Source: Phormidium ambiguum IAM M-71 (GTDB taxonomy: Bacteria; Cyanobacteriota; Cyanobacteriia; Cyanobacteriales; Aerosakkonemataceae). From it: a stretch of DNA of 64,000 bases. The position numbers and the translations under genes are program-made. The notes below the pieces were generated by a model, which saw only the letters and a list, made by a program, of their open reading frames with translations, searched no databases and was not told where the DNA came from. The first letter of the stretch is position 1. Each line of letters opens with the position of its first letter. This document shows, piece by piece, positions 36,653 to 45,317 of the stretch. The stretch lies in NCBI RefSeq assembly GCF_001904725.1, contig NZ_MRCE01000025.1:26903-90902 (forward strand), given 5' to 3'.

Positions 36653-39013
36653 CTAAGTTGGTAGATTACGATTCAAGTAACTGCATATAAATACCGTAAT
36701 AACTATTGTAATTCCGGCAGGAACTAAAGGAATCCAACCTCCTTGAGTTAAAATTACTAAACTAAGTCCAGTCAAAGTTACGCAAATAATTACGTAAGTT
36801 ACTGTGCGTTGCAGTGGCGATGGCAACCACAAAATACAAAGACTTCCAATCAGTGTCCAGATCCAAATCCAAATTGCTTCGCCTGTCCAATGCCAAACCC
36901 AAATTTGCGATCGCTTGTCTAAAACAGCACTTAAAATTTGACTGGTTTTATGTGCTTGAATGAAAACTCCTGGCACTTTTTCTTTTGTTCCCGATCCATA
37001 AGGTGTTGCCCAAAAGTCGCTACTACTATTCGCTGTAACTCCTATTAATATAATCCGGTCTTTAATCGCTTCTGGACGGACTTTTCCACGCAAAACGTCA
37101 TTTAAGGTAACTTGTGGTGCGATCGCTCTTAGAGAGGGCAATGAGCGGTAATTAAGCATAATTTGATTACCTGCTGCATCAATTCCTTGATAACCTCCTG
37201 TTCGCGTTTGCAAACGCTTAAATTCAACATTGCCGAGTTTGAGATTACCCTCAGATGTAAATTGCGGAGAAATTCCTTTTGCTTCTAAATAGCGGAATGC
37301 TAACCGCACATTAAAGGCGTATGGAGTTGTGCAAGGCGAAGTTGGATCGGGATCGATAAATAGAAGTTGGCGACGTAATACTCCGTCATTATCTTCTAAA
37401 AAATCGCTGAATCCAAGTCTCGATGGGGGAACTTCTGGGGGTGGTGCAATCCCTGTGGGATCGTACTTGGCATCGCTATTTTTGCAGATAGCAACTAAAT
37501 GTTTGTTTTGGCGCAAATGTGCAATTAGCGAGGGATACTGTGAATCGGTAGCAAAGTCGCGGTAAACATCGATTCCGATCGCACGAGGTTGATGTGGTTC
37601 AATGCGGTTCAAAAGTTGATTAAATGCTTTGTCTGAAAGGGAACCTTTTCTTTGATTGGGATCTTGCGCTTGGATGTCTGCTTCGTTAATAGTAACAATT
37701 AGAAAACGGTTATCAGGAAGTTCGGTGGGGCGGAGGGTTAAAAGGCGATCGAATGCCCATAATTCTAAAGGTTGGAGAATGCCGATCGATCGCACTCCTA
37801 AAATTAATCCAGTTACTACAAAACTAGTGAGCAAAGTATGAGCTAAATTCCGCTTGCGAGGCAAAGATAATGGAATTTTTTGGCTAGGAATTTTAGGTGG
37901 ATTACTTAACCAATCATTCCATTTCGGAGGTAATTCTGCTGGATTTTGACAAATAACTGGCAACCAAGTAGCGCAGGGAAATTCTGTTTCTAGTGCTTGC
38001 AGCTTTTCTCGCGCTTCTCGAACTGATAAGTAAAAAGATTGTCCTCCAGAAAAGGCAATGAGAAAGTTTTTTAAGAATTCCTGAGCGACGCGATCGCTAA
38101 CAGGTTCCCGCATCACAATTGCTTGGGGAATTTGCAAATCGACCAGATTCCAAGCAATCTCCAACCCATCGCAAGAGTTGAAAATTGCTAACTTCAATCC
38201 GCGCTCGATCGCTTTTTTCAAGCCAAACCGCAACTGCTCTAAAGAGATACTATCATTACGATTAATTTGCAAAATATGACTGTTTTCTTGACTAGAACTA
38301 TGTCCGGCAAAGAAAAGAATATCCCATCCCGGTTGCCAAAGTTTTTGATTCAGGTCTTCCAATTTTGGCTCAACTAGCAATTCCAATTCTACATTAGGAA
38401 GTTCTTCTAGTATCTTGCGGTCTGTGGCGATATCAATTCCTTCGCTATTACCCAAAATAGCCAAAATTTTGACAGTAGATTTTTGTTGATTAACACTAGT
38501 TTTAATCGCTTGAGTGTACTCTGGTAAACTTAAGCCGAGTTCCGCTCTGGGGTAATCTTCAAAAAAATGCCAAAGATGCCAAGGAAGTCGTAATAATTGA
38601 TGATTTTCAGCAGTGATAATTACTCGAATTTCATCACTAGGATTTAATCGGGTGTGGAGTTGGCGATCGATATTCCGAAAGGAATCAACATTCAGCCAAC
38701 TGTTAAGTCGTTGTTGAAGTTCTTGGCAAATTCTTTGAAATTCAACTTCGGAAACATCGGTAACATAAGACTCATCATCTTCAATTTCAAAATCGCTTTC
38801 CGCTACTCGATACTTTCGCCAACTGCGCTGAGCATACAACGCTTCATACAAGCTTTGCCAGCGCGGATATAACGCACTAAATTCAGGTGCAGGAGGTAAA
38901 CTCCCTGTAATTTGCATGGGAGTACCATTGCTCATCCACAACTGAGCGACAACCATTGAAAAACCCTGTTGCCAATCTCCCTTACCCAAATTGAGGATAA
39001 CTAAATGACTCAT
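36653..39013 (-). CDS. CHAT-CHASE2 membrane protein
   Basis: 786 residues. The N-terminal half is a CHAT protease-like domain with FFAGHSSS (His near 234) and FNSCDG (Cys near 280). A membrane helix at about 388-408 leads into an extracytoplasmic CHASE2 sensor (about 420-690) and three C-terminal helices. So a periplasmic sensor is joined to a cytoplasmic caspase-like domain, a cyanobacterial arrangement. The expected output is regulated proteolysis on sensing. 17 bp upstream of DUF928. Whether the dyad is active is unproven. Confidence 0.87.
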   Translation of the reverse strand: MSHLVILNLGKGDWQQGFSMVVAQLWMSNGTPMQITGSLPPAPEFSALYPRWQSLYEALYAQRSWRKYRVAESDFEIEDDESYVTDVSEVEFQRICQELQQRLNSWLNVDSFRNIDRQLHTRLNPSDEIRVIITAENHQLLRLPWHLWHFFEDYPRAELGLSLPEYTQAIKTSVNQQKSTVKILAILGNSEGIDIATDRKILEELPNVELELLVEPKLEDLNQKLWQPGWDILFFAGHSSSQENSHILQINRNDSISLEQLRFGLKKAIERGLKLAIFNSCDGLEIAWNLVDLQIPQAIVMREPVSDRVAQEFLKNFLIAFSGGQSFYLSVREAREKLQALETEFPCATWLPVICQNPAELPPKWNDWLSNPPKIPSQKIPLSLPRKRNLAHTLLTSFVVTGLILGVRSIGILQPLELWAFDRLLTLRPTELPDNRFLIVTINEADIQAQDPNQRKGSLSDKAFNQLLNRIEPHQPRAIGIDVYRDFATDSQYPSLIAHLRQNKHLVAICKNSDAKYDPTGIAPPPEVPPSRLGFSDFLEDNDGVLRRQLLFIDPDPTSPCTTPYAFNVRLAFRYLEAKGISPQFTSEGNLKLGNVEFKRLQTRTGGYQGIDAAGNQIMLNYRSLPSLRAIAPQVTLNDVLRGKVRPEAIKDRIILIGVTANSSSDFWATPYGSGTKEKVPGVFIQAHKTSQILSAVLDKRSQIWVWHWTGEAIWIWIWTLIGSLCILWLPSPLQRTVTYVIICVTLTGLSLVILTQGGWIPLVPAGITIVITVFICSYLNRNLPT

Positions 39014-39175
39014 CGAATACCTAAATATTTACAAAGAATTAGGATTATTTAATTAATCTATCTCTAATCATCTATATTCATCCGGGGTTAAAATTAAAAT
39101 CAATAAACAATGAGAGTTCACAGAACACAATACACTCTTGATAAGAGTTTGGAGTACGTCAAGAGGAAAAATACC

Positions 39176-39793
39176 ATGATTGAAACTGTTGTGCTTGTTC
39201 CTGGTATTGGATTTGGTGGTAGCGAATTATTTTTTCTAGCTCGGTGTCTACGACAGCACGGATATGTAGTAAAAATATTCTGGAAAAATCCTTGGAGGTG
39301 TTCTCTATCTACTAGTGCAGATAAACTTTACTCGATGTTGATGACAAGTAAAAGTGAGAAAATACATTTAGTTGCCCATAGTCTAGGAGGTTTTGTCGTC
39401 CTACAATTGTTGCAGGATTACCCACACCTACCTGTTAAAAGAATTGTCTTTTTAGGGGTTCCAATTTCTGGATGTCTAGCAGCACAGAGGGTTTCCCGTA
39501 TTCCTGGCGGGCGTTGGCTACTTGGTCAAGCACTAGGTTCTGTTTGTTGGAATTCTAGTCTATCTTTTCCGCCTAAAGTTGAGGTGGGAGCTATTGCAGG
39601 AAAGTTAAATCTTTTGCTTGGTTTTCTTTTATGCCCACGTAAACAAAATGATACGCTTGTTTGTGTTGAAGAAACACAACATCCAGATTTGAGATCTTCT
39701 TGCGTTCTTTTGGTATCTCATACCAGTATGCTATTTTCCAAGCAAGTGATTAAATACGTCAAGCATTTTCTCGATCGAGGAACTTTTATTTAA
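39176..39793 (+). CDS. alpha/beta hydrolase (lipase-like)
   Basis: 205 residues from ATG 39176, chosen because AGAGGA lies about 10 nt upstream; a longer frame begins 39110. Nucleophile elbow AHSLGG (Ser about residue 72), then a His in LVSHTSML near the end. The N-terminal VVLVPGIGFGG is the oxyanion-loop type seen in triacylglycerol lipase/esterase proteins. No signal peptide. It lies on the opposite strand within the CHASE2/DUF1822 cluster. Confidence 0.78.
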   Translation: MIETVVLVPGIGFGGSELFFLARCLRQHGYVVKIFWKNPWRCSLSTSADKLYSMLMTSKSEKIHLVAHSLGGFVVLQLLQDYPHLPVKRIVFLGVPISGCLAAQRVSRIPGGRWLLGQALGSVCWNSSLSFPPKVEVGAIAGKLNLLLGFLLCPRKQNDTLVCVEETQHPDLRSSCVLLVSHTSMLFSKQVIKYVKHFLDRGTFI

Positions 39794-40006
39794 ACTGTTT
39801 TATGCCAATAATTTATTTTTGATTATCTATTGTAGCCTACCATAAGGCTAAGCATTCATCTTTGGTTAATATCAAATACTCAGATTTTGCAAGGGTTTGT
39901 TGATATGAGAGAGCGGGTTTTGCTTCTAATCTTATCAGTAAAAATAAAATTATTTGGCTAAACTCGCCCTTACACATTAGGATTAATCATTGTTTTCTAA
40001 CGGTTA

Positions 40007-41188
40007 TTAAACAATAAAATCCTCGGAAATGAAGGTATCCGAACTGGCCACTTTTAAACGAAACTCTGTTCCAGGGAGACTTTTGAAACGTCGTAATTGA
40101 ATGTAATTGCTCATTTCTCCAGCTTGAACGGATTGCAGTACATCTCCAGTCATGGAAAGCTGTTCCAATTTCAAATTAGCGGGTAAATAAGTTTCTCCAG
40201 GTTGCGGAAGTATTTGCACCCAAATTCGCATTCTGCCATCTGCTTCTGTTTCTAACATGATTACTAACAACAAAGTTGGTAATTCTGCATTTAGTTGAAT
40301 TTGTTTTACCCGTCGAACTTGCGTTAATGTGGTGTCACTTCCGCGAAAGTTAAAGGCAAGATCTGGTTGCGTTCCAAATAAATCTTCGATCGCTTGCCAC
40401 CCAGTTTCAAAAACATTATTCCACCATTGGCTTAAATTTGTCGATCGAGTTATTTGTCTGGTTGTTTCTGTTGCATTAACTGTACTTTGTCGCCGTTGGC
40501 AAAGTTGTTCCAGCAAATGATTTTGTTCTAACAATGCACCCCATTGTACAAAAGGAATTTCTAAACGTGGGAGTGCTATTAAATTATCTCCCAATTGCTG
40601 TAACAAAAATTCTGCTTGCCGAGAAGTTAATGCAGGTAATGGAGAAATTGCAGTTCGCGTCTCTTCTCCTGATAATTGCTGCATTACCCAAAATGCAGTT
40701 AAGTCTTGAATTATCTGATTTCCATTTAAGGAATAAGTGCGATCGGTCTCATCATAAAAACCTTCCGATTTGAGCATTTCATGAGTGGAATAACCCCAAA
40801 TATGCAAGCATTGTTCATCTGAATCTACCTCTACTGCAAAATAGTAATCTCCTATAAAATTGGGAATATCAATCCATTCTTGAGGTACGCGAAATTCGTT
40901 TCGATCCATCGATTCTGTAGGAATGAATATTAAACGAGTTGTGCCTAAAACAATTGCACTTCCGTTAACCATTTCCCAGAAAGAAAGACTGTTTTTAGAA
41001 TCAATAGTTGGCGCAATTCCAGACTTTTCTTGTAACCAAGGTAAAATTGTTTCCAGACAAACTTGATTTAAATAAGCTTGGAAACGGTTTCCGGGAATTG
41101 AAATTGTTTGACTTTGTTGCCAAGATTGTCTGTTAACAGTGTCCGAAATCTCTAGCCATTGTGTTGAAGTATCAGTAACGAGCATCAT
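40007..41188 (-). CDS. DUF1822 protein, sigma-coupled
   Basis: 393 residues, cytoplasmic. DUF1822 core includes WEMVNGSAIVLGTTRLIFIPTESMDRNEFRVPQEWIDIPNFIGDYYFAVEVD. Its ATG overlaps the sigma-like stop codon by one base (TAATG), a sign of translational coupling. Cyanobacterial DUF1822 genes repeatedly accompany sigma-70-like genes and CHAT/CHASE2 genes. An anti-sigma role is a guess from that position. No known catalytic motif. Confidence 0.85.
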   Translation of the reverse strand: MMLVTDTSTQWLEISDTVNRQSWQQSQTISIPGNRFQAYLNQVCLETILPWLQEKSGIAPTIDSKNSLSFWEMVNGSAIVLGTTRLIFIPTESMDRNEFRVPQEWIDIPNFIGDYYFAVEVDSDEQCLHIWGYSTHEMLKSEGFYDETDRTYSLNGNQIIQDLTAFWVMQQLSGEETRTAISPLPALTSRQAEFLLQQLGDNLIALPRLEIPFVQWGALLEQNHLLEQLCQRRQSTVNATETTRQITRSTNLSQWWNNVFETGWQAIEDLFGTQPDLAFNFRGSDTTLTQVRRVKQIQLNAELPTLLLVIMLETEADGRMRIWVQILPQPGETYLPANLKLEQLSMTGDVLQSVQAGEMSNYIQLRRFKSLPGTEFRLKVASSDTFISEDFIV

Positions 41189-42405
41189 TAGTTATTCTCC
41201 TTTGAGGTGTCAGAAGACAGTTTCTTCTGAAGCCATTCCTCTAAAACTACACCCATATTTCGTACTGCGGGCGATGTTAGGGAAATATGCAGAGTTTCCT
41301 GACTCCATTTTGCTAATGCCAGCAATAATGTTTCTTTGGCGCTACTCAAACGGCGGGAAACCGTGTATTGTTTGATTTCTAGCTGTGCGGCAATTTGTTG
41401 CTGAGTCAGTTGTTGCGCGTAATACAGATGCAACAGTGTTTGCACTTGTGGGTCTAGCTTTTCTAGTGCTACGGTTAACACATTATTAATTTCAGTTTTT
41501 CTGGTTTGGCGCTCTTGTATTTCTTCTTGAATGATTAAATTGGTAAGTGGAGAAGCGTCATTATTAGCGGGTAAATCATCGAGGATTTCCCCTGAGTTTG
41601 ATTCTGATTTACTGACATTTAAAGAACTGATGGCTGGATAAAGATAACTTCTGATTTGTTTAGCACAGTCTTTTAACCAGCGTTCCAAATTTTCTGGGGT
41701 TGCTTGTGATTCGATCGCAGGAATTTGTCGTAATCGTTGGTTATTATAAAGTTGAGTAATTGCCTTCCAAGTTTGCGAATCTGGTTTAGAAAGTTGACGA
41801 GTTCCAGGTGTTTCGCTGGGAGCACAATAGGTTTTAAAACAAGTCCAAGCTAAACGATAATTGGCGATCGCTTTTTCGGAAAAACCCGCTGCTTGTAATG
41901 ATTCTACCAATTGTTTTTGACTGATTTTTCGCAATAAACCCCAGTCGGTGCGGCTAACTGCTTCTTTTTGTTGGCGCAAAGTATCGCGCAGCGTGTTGTT
42001 AAAAACGAGACTGGCGTAGGTTTTCAGGCTTGCGCCTTGGCTGGGGTTGTATCCTTTGAGTACGATGGGGAGACTTGCGATCGCAATTTGGAAACAATCC
42101 GAGAATTTGTACTGCATACTCGTCAACTGAATCGTTACTCGCTGCGCCACCCAGTAACACGACTCTTGCAAGTAAGCTGACAAATGACTATTTGCTAAAC
42201 TCTCAGGGTTGCTTTTCCACAATCGATACCAGTATAAAACCCAAAAATCCTCGGAAGATTCAGCATCATCAAGTTCTCCAACTTGCTGGAAAGAACGCAG
42301 CATACTTCGTTGCAGGCGAGAATCTGTAATCCAGCGATCGAACAAGTCATCTGCTAACTGTATGAATGTTGAGAATAGTTCTATAATCTGTTGCCGGGGT
42401 TTCAT
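41188..42405 (-). CDS. sigma-70-like factor, atypical
   Basis: 405 residues. A region 2-like part (about 110-155) has GYNPSQGASLKTYASLVFNNTLRDTLR. Region 4 near the end (about 305-365) has LDPQVQTLLHLYYAQQLTQQQIAAQLEIKQYTVSRRLSSAKETLL, a clear HTH. Between is a large helical insert with no match to regions 3. Longer than ECF factors and unlike group 1-2. Coupled to DUF1822. Possible regulator of the exported-protein motif, which is unproven. Confidence 0.85.
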   Translation of the reverse strand: MKPRQQIIELFSTFIQLADDLFDRWITDSRLQRSMLRSFQQVGELDDAESSEDFWVLYWYRLWKSNPESLANSHLSAYLQESCYWVAQRVTIQLTSMQYKFSDCFQIAIASLPIVLKGYNPSQGASLKTYASLVFNNTLRDTLRQQKEAVSRTDWGLLRKISQKQLVESLQAAGFSEKAIANYRLAWTCFKTYCAPSETPGTRQLSKPDSQTWKAITQLYNNQRLRQIPAIESQATPENLERWLKDCAKQIRSYLYPAISSLNVSKSESNSGEILDDLPANNDASPLTNLIIQEEIQERQTRKTEINNVLTVALEKLDPQVQTLLHLYYAQQLTQQQIAAQLEIKQYTVSRRLSSAKETLLLALAKWSQETLHISLTSPAVRNMGVVLEEWLQKKLSSDTSKENN

Positions 42406-42511
42406 TAAATTAATCCGACAGAACGCTGATTTCTGTATAGTGACATATTATCTCGGAAAGTTCTATTAGTAAAAATATTTTGTTTGATTTATTTTCAAAT
42501 AATCAAGGTAC

Positions 42512-42559
42512 GTTGTTGCGCTTCAGCGCCTTTCTTTAGTGGCGCTGAAGCGCAACAAC
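42512..42559. repeat. 19-bp arm perfect hairpin
   Basis: GTTGTTGCGCTTCAGCGCC pairs fully with GGCGCTGAAGCGCAACAAC around a 10-nt loop. It lies between two divergent genes (sigma and GST), so it is not a normal terminator position. Member of the dispersed family seen at 21930. Confidence 0.8.
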
Positions 42560-42618
42560 ATACTTAGAAAATTTCCTGATAAGCTTTAAATCAATTATCC
42601 TGTAACGAGGTGAATTAA

Positions 42619-43272
42619 ATGCTGAAGTTTTATTTTAATCCAATTTCGATCAATGCTCGTCGTGTTTGGATAGCTTTGTTAGAAAAAGAAATTGCTTTTG
42701 AGTCGGTGGAAATGAAGTTAGATGGCGATCATTTTCAAGCGGAATTTACAGAGATTAACCCATTGCAACGAGTTCCGGTAATTGTGGATGATGGTTTTAC
42801 AGTTGTGGAATCTTTGGCAATTTTGGATTATTTAGAAGCAAAATATCCAACGCCATCTTTGATGCCGACTGAATCTCAAGCAATAGCTAAAGTTCGCATG
42901 GTAGAAATGGTTGGTGTCAATGAATTACAACCTGCGACTGTGCCGCTGATTAAACAACTGGTGGGATTGGAGGTGGAATCAGCGAAACTGGAAGCGGCGA
43001 AGGAACGTATTAATCAAGTATTGCAATTTTACGAAAATTTATTGGGTGAGAATGCTTATTTTGCGGGTGAAATGTTTAGTTTAGCCGAAGTTGTGGCGGG
43101 GACTTTGTTGGAAAGTTTACCGATGTTTGACATTGCGATCGACATTTATCCCCAATTAAATAGCTGGTTGGAAAAATTGCGATCGCGTTCCACTTTTCAA
43201 CAAACAACGGCTTCACCCGCACAAATTCGCGCCGTAATTCCCCATATAAAAAAGATTTTGGCAACTCGTTAG
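42619..43272 (+). CDS. glutathione S-transferase family protein
   Basis: 217 residues. The N-terminal thioredoxin-like half (LKFYFNPISINARRVWIALLEKEIAFE) includes the VVESLAILDYLEAKYP glutathione-binding segment. The C-terminal half is helical with FSLAEVVAGTLL. It conjugates or handles electrophiles with glutathione. A single gene, with ATG 42619. Confidence 0.88.
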   Translation: MLKFYFNPISINARRVWIALLEKEIAFESVEMKLDGDHFQAEFTEINPLQRVPVIVDDGFTVVESLAILDYLEAKYPTPSLMPTESQAIAKVRMVEMVGVNELQPATVPLIKQLVGLEVESAKLEAAKERINQVLQFYENLLGENAYFAGEMFSLAEVVAGTLLESLPMFDIAIDIYPQLNSWLEKLRSRSTFQQTTASPAQIRAVIPHIKKILATR

Positions 43273-43280
43273 TCGATCGT

Positions 43281-43357
43281 TATACCAATTTTCTGTAAAA
43301 TTGCCCTTAAATCATAGCCCCTCCCCGTCTACGGGGAGGGGTTTGGGGTGGGGTTAA
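43281..43357. repeat. palindromic intergenic repeat, family D
   Basis: ATACCAATTTTCTGTAAAAT, then CCCCTCCCCGTCTACGGGGA and TTTGGGGTGGGG. Reverse copy of 35741-35837. Between convergent genes. Confidence 0.7.
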
Positions 43358-43457
43358 TTAAGGTTTTGGGGGTGTCTATTAAACAAAAATGTAGAGACAA
43401 TTCATAAACTGTCCCTACATTCTGGGTTGCTGCCGAACTTATAATTGACACTTGTTT

Positions 43458-43916
43458 TTATGGCCAACCTTTATAATCTTCTAAATCTTCACCACCAACA
43501 CCAATTGCTGTGTTGTAGATAGTAGCATTGGTAATGTTTAAATCGTTCATTGATGCGCCATAAACATTCGCATCATTGATAGTTGCTTGAGCAAAATTTA
43601 CGCCATCAAGATTAGTTTGGCGCATATCAGCGTTAGTCAGAAAAGCTTCTGTTAAATTAGCGCCCATTAAATTAGCGCCAGATAAATCTGCTCCTTCCAA
43701 ATTGGCATCTGTGAGATTAGCGCCTTTCAAATTTGCTTCTCTCAAATCAGCACCAATTAAATGTGCGCCTCTCAAATCTGCGCCTGACAAATCACAGCCA
43801 GAACATTCCCCGGTTGAGAGTAATTTTTGTACATGAATTGGGTCAAAAGCCTGCACTGGGTTACTTAAAAATAGGGGTGCGATTAAGCCTAATGTCGCTA
43901 AATGAAAGAATCTCAT
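43458..43916 (-). CDS. secreted pentapeptide-repeat protein
   Basis: 152 residues. ATG 43916 follows an AGGGGG site 7 nt upstream; the 43934 start would lie over it. Signal peptide MRFFHLATLGLIAPLFLSNPVQA. Then A(D/N)LXX pentapeptides from about 40 to 120 (GADLREANLKGANLTDANLEGADLSGANL), forming a right-handed beta-helix. A conserved start CSGCDLSG has two Cys. Periplasmic or lumenal scaffold protein; exact role unknown. Confidence 0.88.
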   Translation of the reverse strand: MRFFHLATLGLIAPLFLSNPVQAFDPIHVQKLLSTGECSGCDLSGADLRGAHLIGADLREANLKGANLTDANLEGADLSGANLMGANLTEAFLTNADMRQTNLDGVNFAQATINDANVYGASMNDLNITNATIYNTAIGVGGEDLEDYKGWP

Positions 43917-44141
43917 TGTTTTCCCCCTTTCCAAAATTTGGTTTACTTAGATTCCTCACAATTTAATTGTCTCACTAAATTGAGTTTTGGTGTTGATCTT
44001 TCCCACAAGTTTAATGTGACAGCAGAAAGACTGTACTGTTGATTTACTACACAAAGTTTATGTGTGCTAGATCACTAGTAATTTTCCACTTTAGATGAGA
44101 TGTTCGGCATCTATCTAGTTGTTGAGGATATTAAATTAATC

Positions 44142-44290
44142 TTAAAGTCGAGGGGTAGATGTCAAGAGCGTTTTTTCCATTTTGAATCGTTCAAATTGAG
44201 TATTTTTGCGATCGACTATTTCCCTTTCCACTACTGAAAAACCCATTTTTAAGAAGAAATGTTTCGAGATGTGACTAGCTTCTGTGTGTA
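44142..44290 (-). pseudogene. 3' fragment of the acetyltransferase gene (direct repeat copy A)
   Basis: Bases 44171-44290 are a copy of 45359-45478 with only three differences over 120 bp. They encode EASHISKHFFLKMGFSVVER and then TQFERFKMEK, as in the intact acetyltransferase, followed by a different terminus TLLTSTPRL up to a stop at 44142-44144. No upstream part is present. A displaced 3' end of the gene, next to the Rpn-like gene. See findings. Confidence 0.85.
44171..44290. repeat. 120-bp direct repeat, copy A
   Basis: Matches copy B except three single-base differences (44208, 44283, 44287). Unit between the copies encloses one gene. Confidence 0.9.
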
Positions 44291-44297
44291 GGCATTG

Positions 44298-45236
44298 TTA
44301 ACTTTCCCCTTGGCTTTCTGTTAATATTTCTACAACTTTTTCCACTGACGTTACAGTGATAGCTTGTTTATGCAGTCGTTTTAGCAGATCTAGATCGTTG
44401 ATGGCATTTATCCTTTGGGATAAGGCATCTGGCAGCGATGAAAACCGTGTCTCTAGAACTTCTATTACATTCTCTCGAGCAATTTCTAATTTCGCATCTC
44501 GTTCAAAACTAGTGATGTAGGGCATTTGCCTTTCCTCCTCGATTCGCTTAATTTCTGCCTTAAACTCTTGTTGAACTGCATCCGGTAAAATCATCATCCA
44601 TTCAATAAACCGGAACAACTCTAAAATCTGATTTTTAGTATAGCCACGCTCGTACAGCCGTCGCACTAAGCTTAATTTTGACTGAAAGCGGCGCTGGAAA
44701 TCATTGCGTGTTGCCTGAGTTTCTATGTGAGCCGCGATAATAATAGCAAAGGGATTAGTGCTTTCTTCTAGTCTATCTGCTCGATAGTCTAGTAGTTTTA
44801 TTATTGGGAATTGCAAACTAGTATGAAATCCCCATCGATGATAACTATAGCCTGTTGGCCGCCAATTGCTATTTTCGTCTCCTAATACGGCAAAACTAAA
44901 TACTTTTTGTCGATAGCGATCGAATAATCGATGATTATAAACATACATTCTTTCGGCAAAGTCTGATTGCACTTGCCCTTGGATTTCAACATGAATCAAA
45001 ACGAGAGCATCTTCACCAGAGTTCAGCCATACTTTTACTAGCTTATCTGCTAAACGCCTTCCTATCTCGGCATCACGAATTACTTCTTGTAATTCAGTGT
45101 CTAAAGTTTCATAACCTCTTTCCCAGTTAATATCGGCGTGAGCATCTGCAAAACAAAAAGCCATAAATGGCTCAAAATAAATGGTGAGTGCTTCTTTCCA
45201 GGCACTATCATAATCCGCTCTCAGTTCATCGACCAT
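44298..45236 (-). CDS. Rpn-family PD-(D/E)XK nuclease
   Basis: 312 residues. The N-terminal part has the Rpn/YhgA-like core, with LIHVEIQGQVQSDFAERMYVYNHRLFDRY, a PD-(D/E)XK-type ExQ motif. A helical and charged C-terminus follows (RMPYITSFERDAKLEIARE). Rpn proteins raise RecA-independent recombination in E. coli. The gene sits exactly between two 120-bp direct repeats, 8 bp from copy A. ATG 45236. Confidence 0.87.
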   Translation of the reverse strand: MVDELRADYDSAWKEALTIYFEPFMAFCFADAHADINWERGYETLDTELQEVIRDAEIGRRLADKLVKVWLNSGEDALVLIHVEIQGQVQSDFAERMYVYNHRLFDRYRQKVFSFAVLGDENSNWRPTGYSYHRWGFHTSLQFPIIKLLDYRADRLEESTNPFAIIIAAHIETQATRNDFQRRFQSKLSLVRRLYERGYTKNQILELFRFIEWMMILPDAVQQEFKAEIKRIEEERQMPYITSFERDAKLEIARENVIEVLETRFSSLPDALSQRINAINDLDLLKRLHKQAITVTSVEKVVEILTESQGES

Positions 45237-45317
45237 TTAAAAATCCTCATTTGTTCTTTTTAATGTTAATAGTCAGTTCTAATGGAAACTTTTACATTAA
45301 GCTAGAAGCAAAAATAA

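Noticed and set aside
43216..43226. CACCCGCACAA
   Set aside because: It lies inside the GST coding sequence with no GCATAAAC 18 nt earlier.
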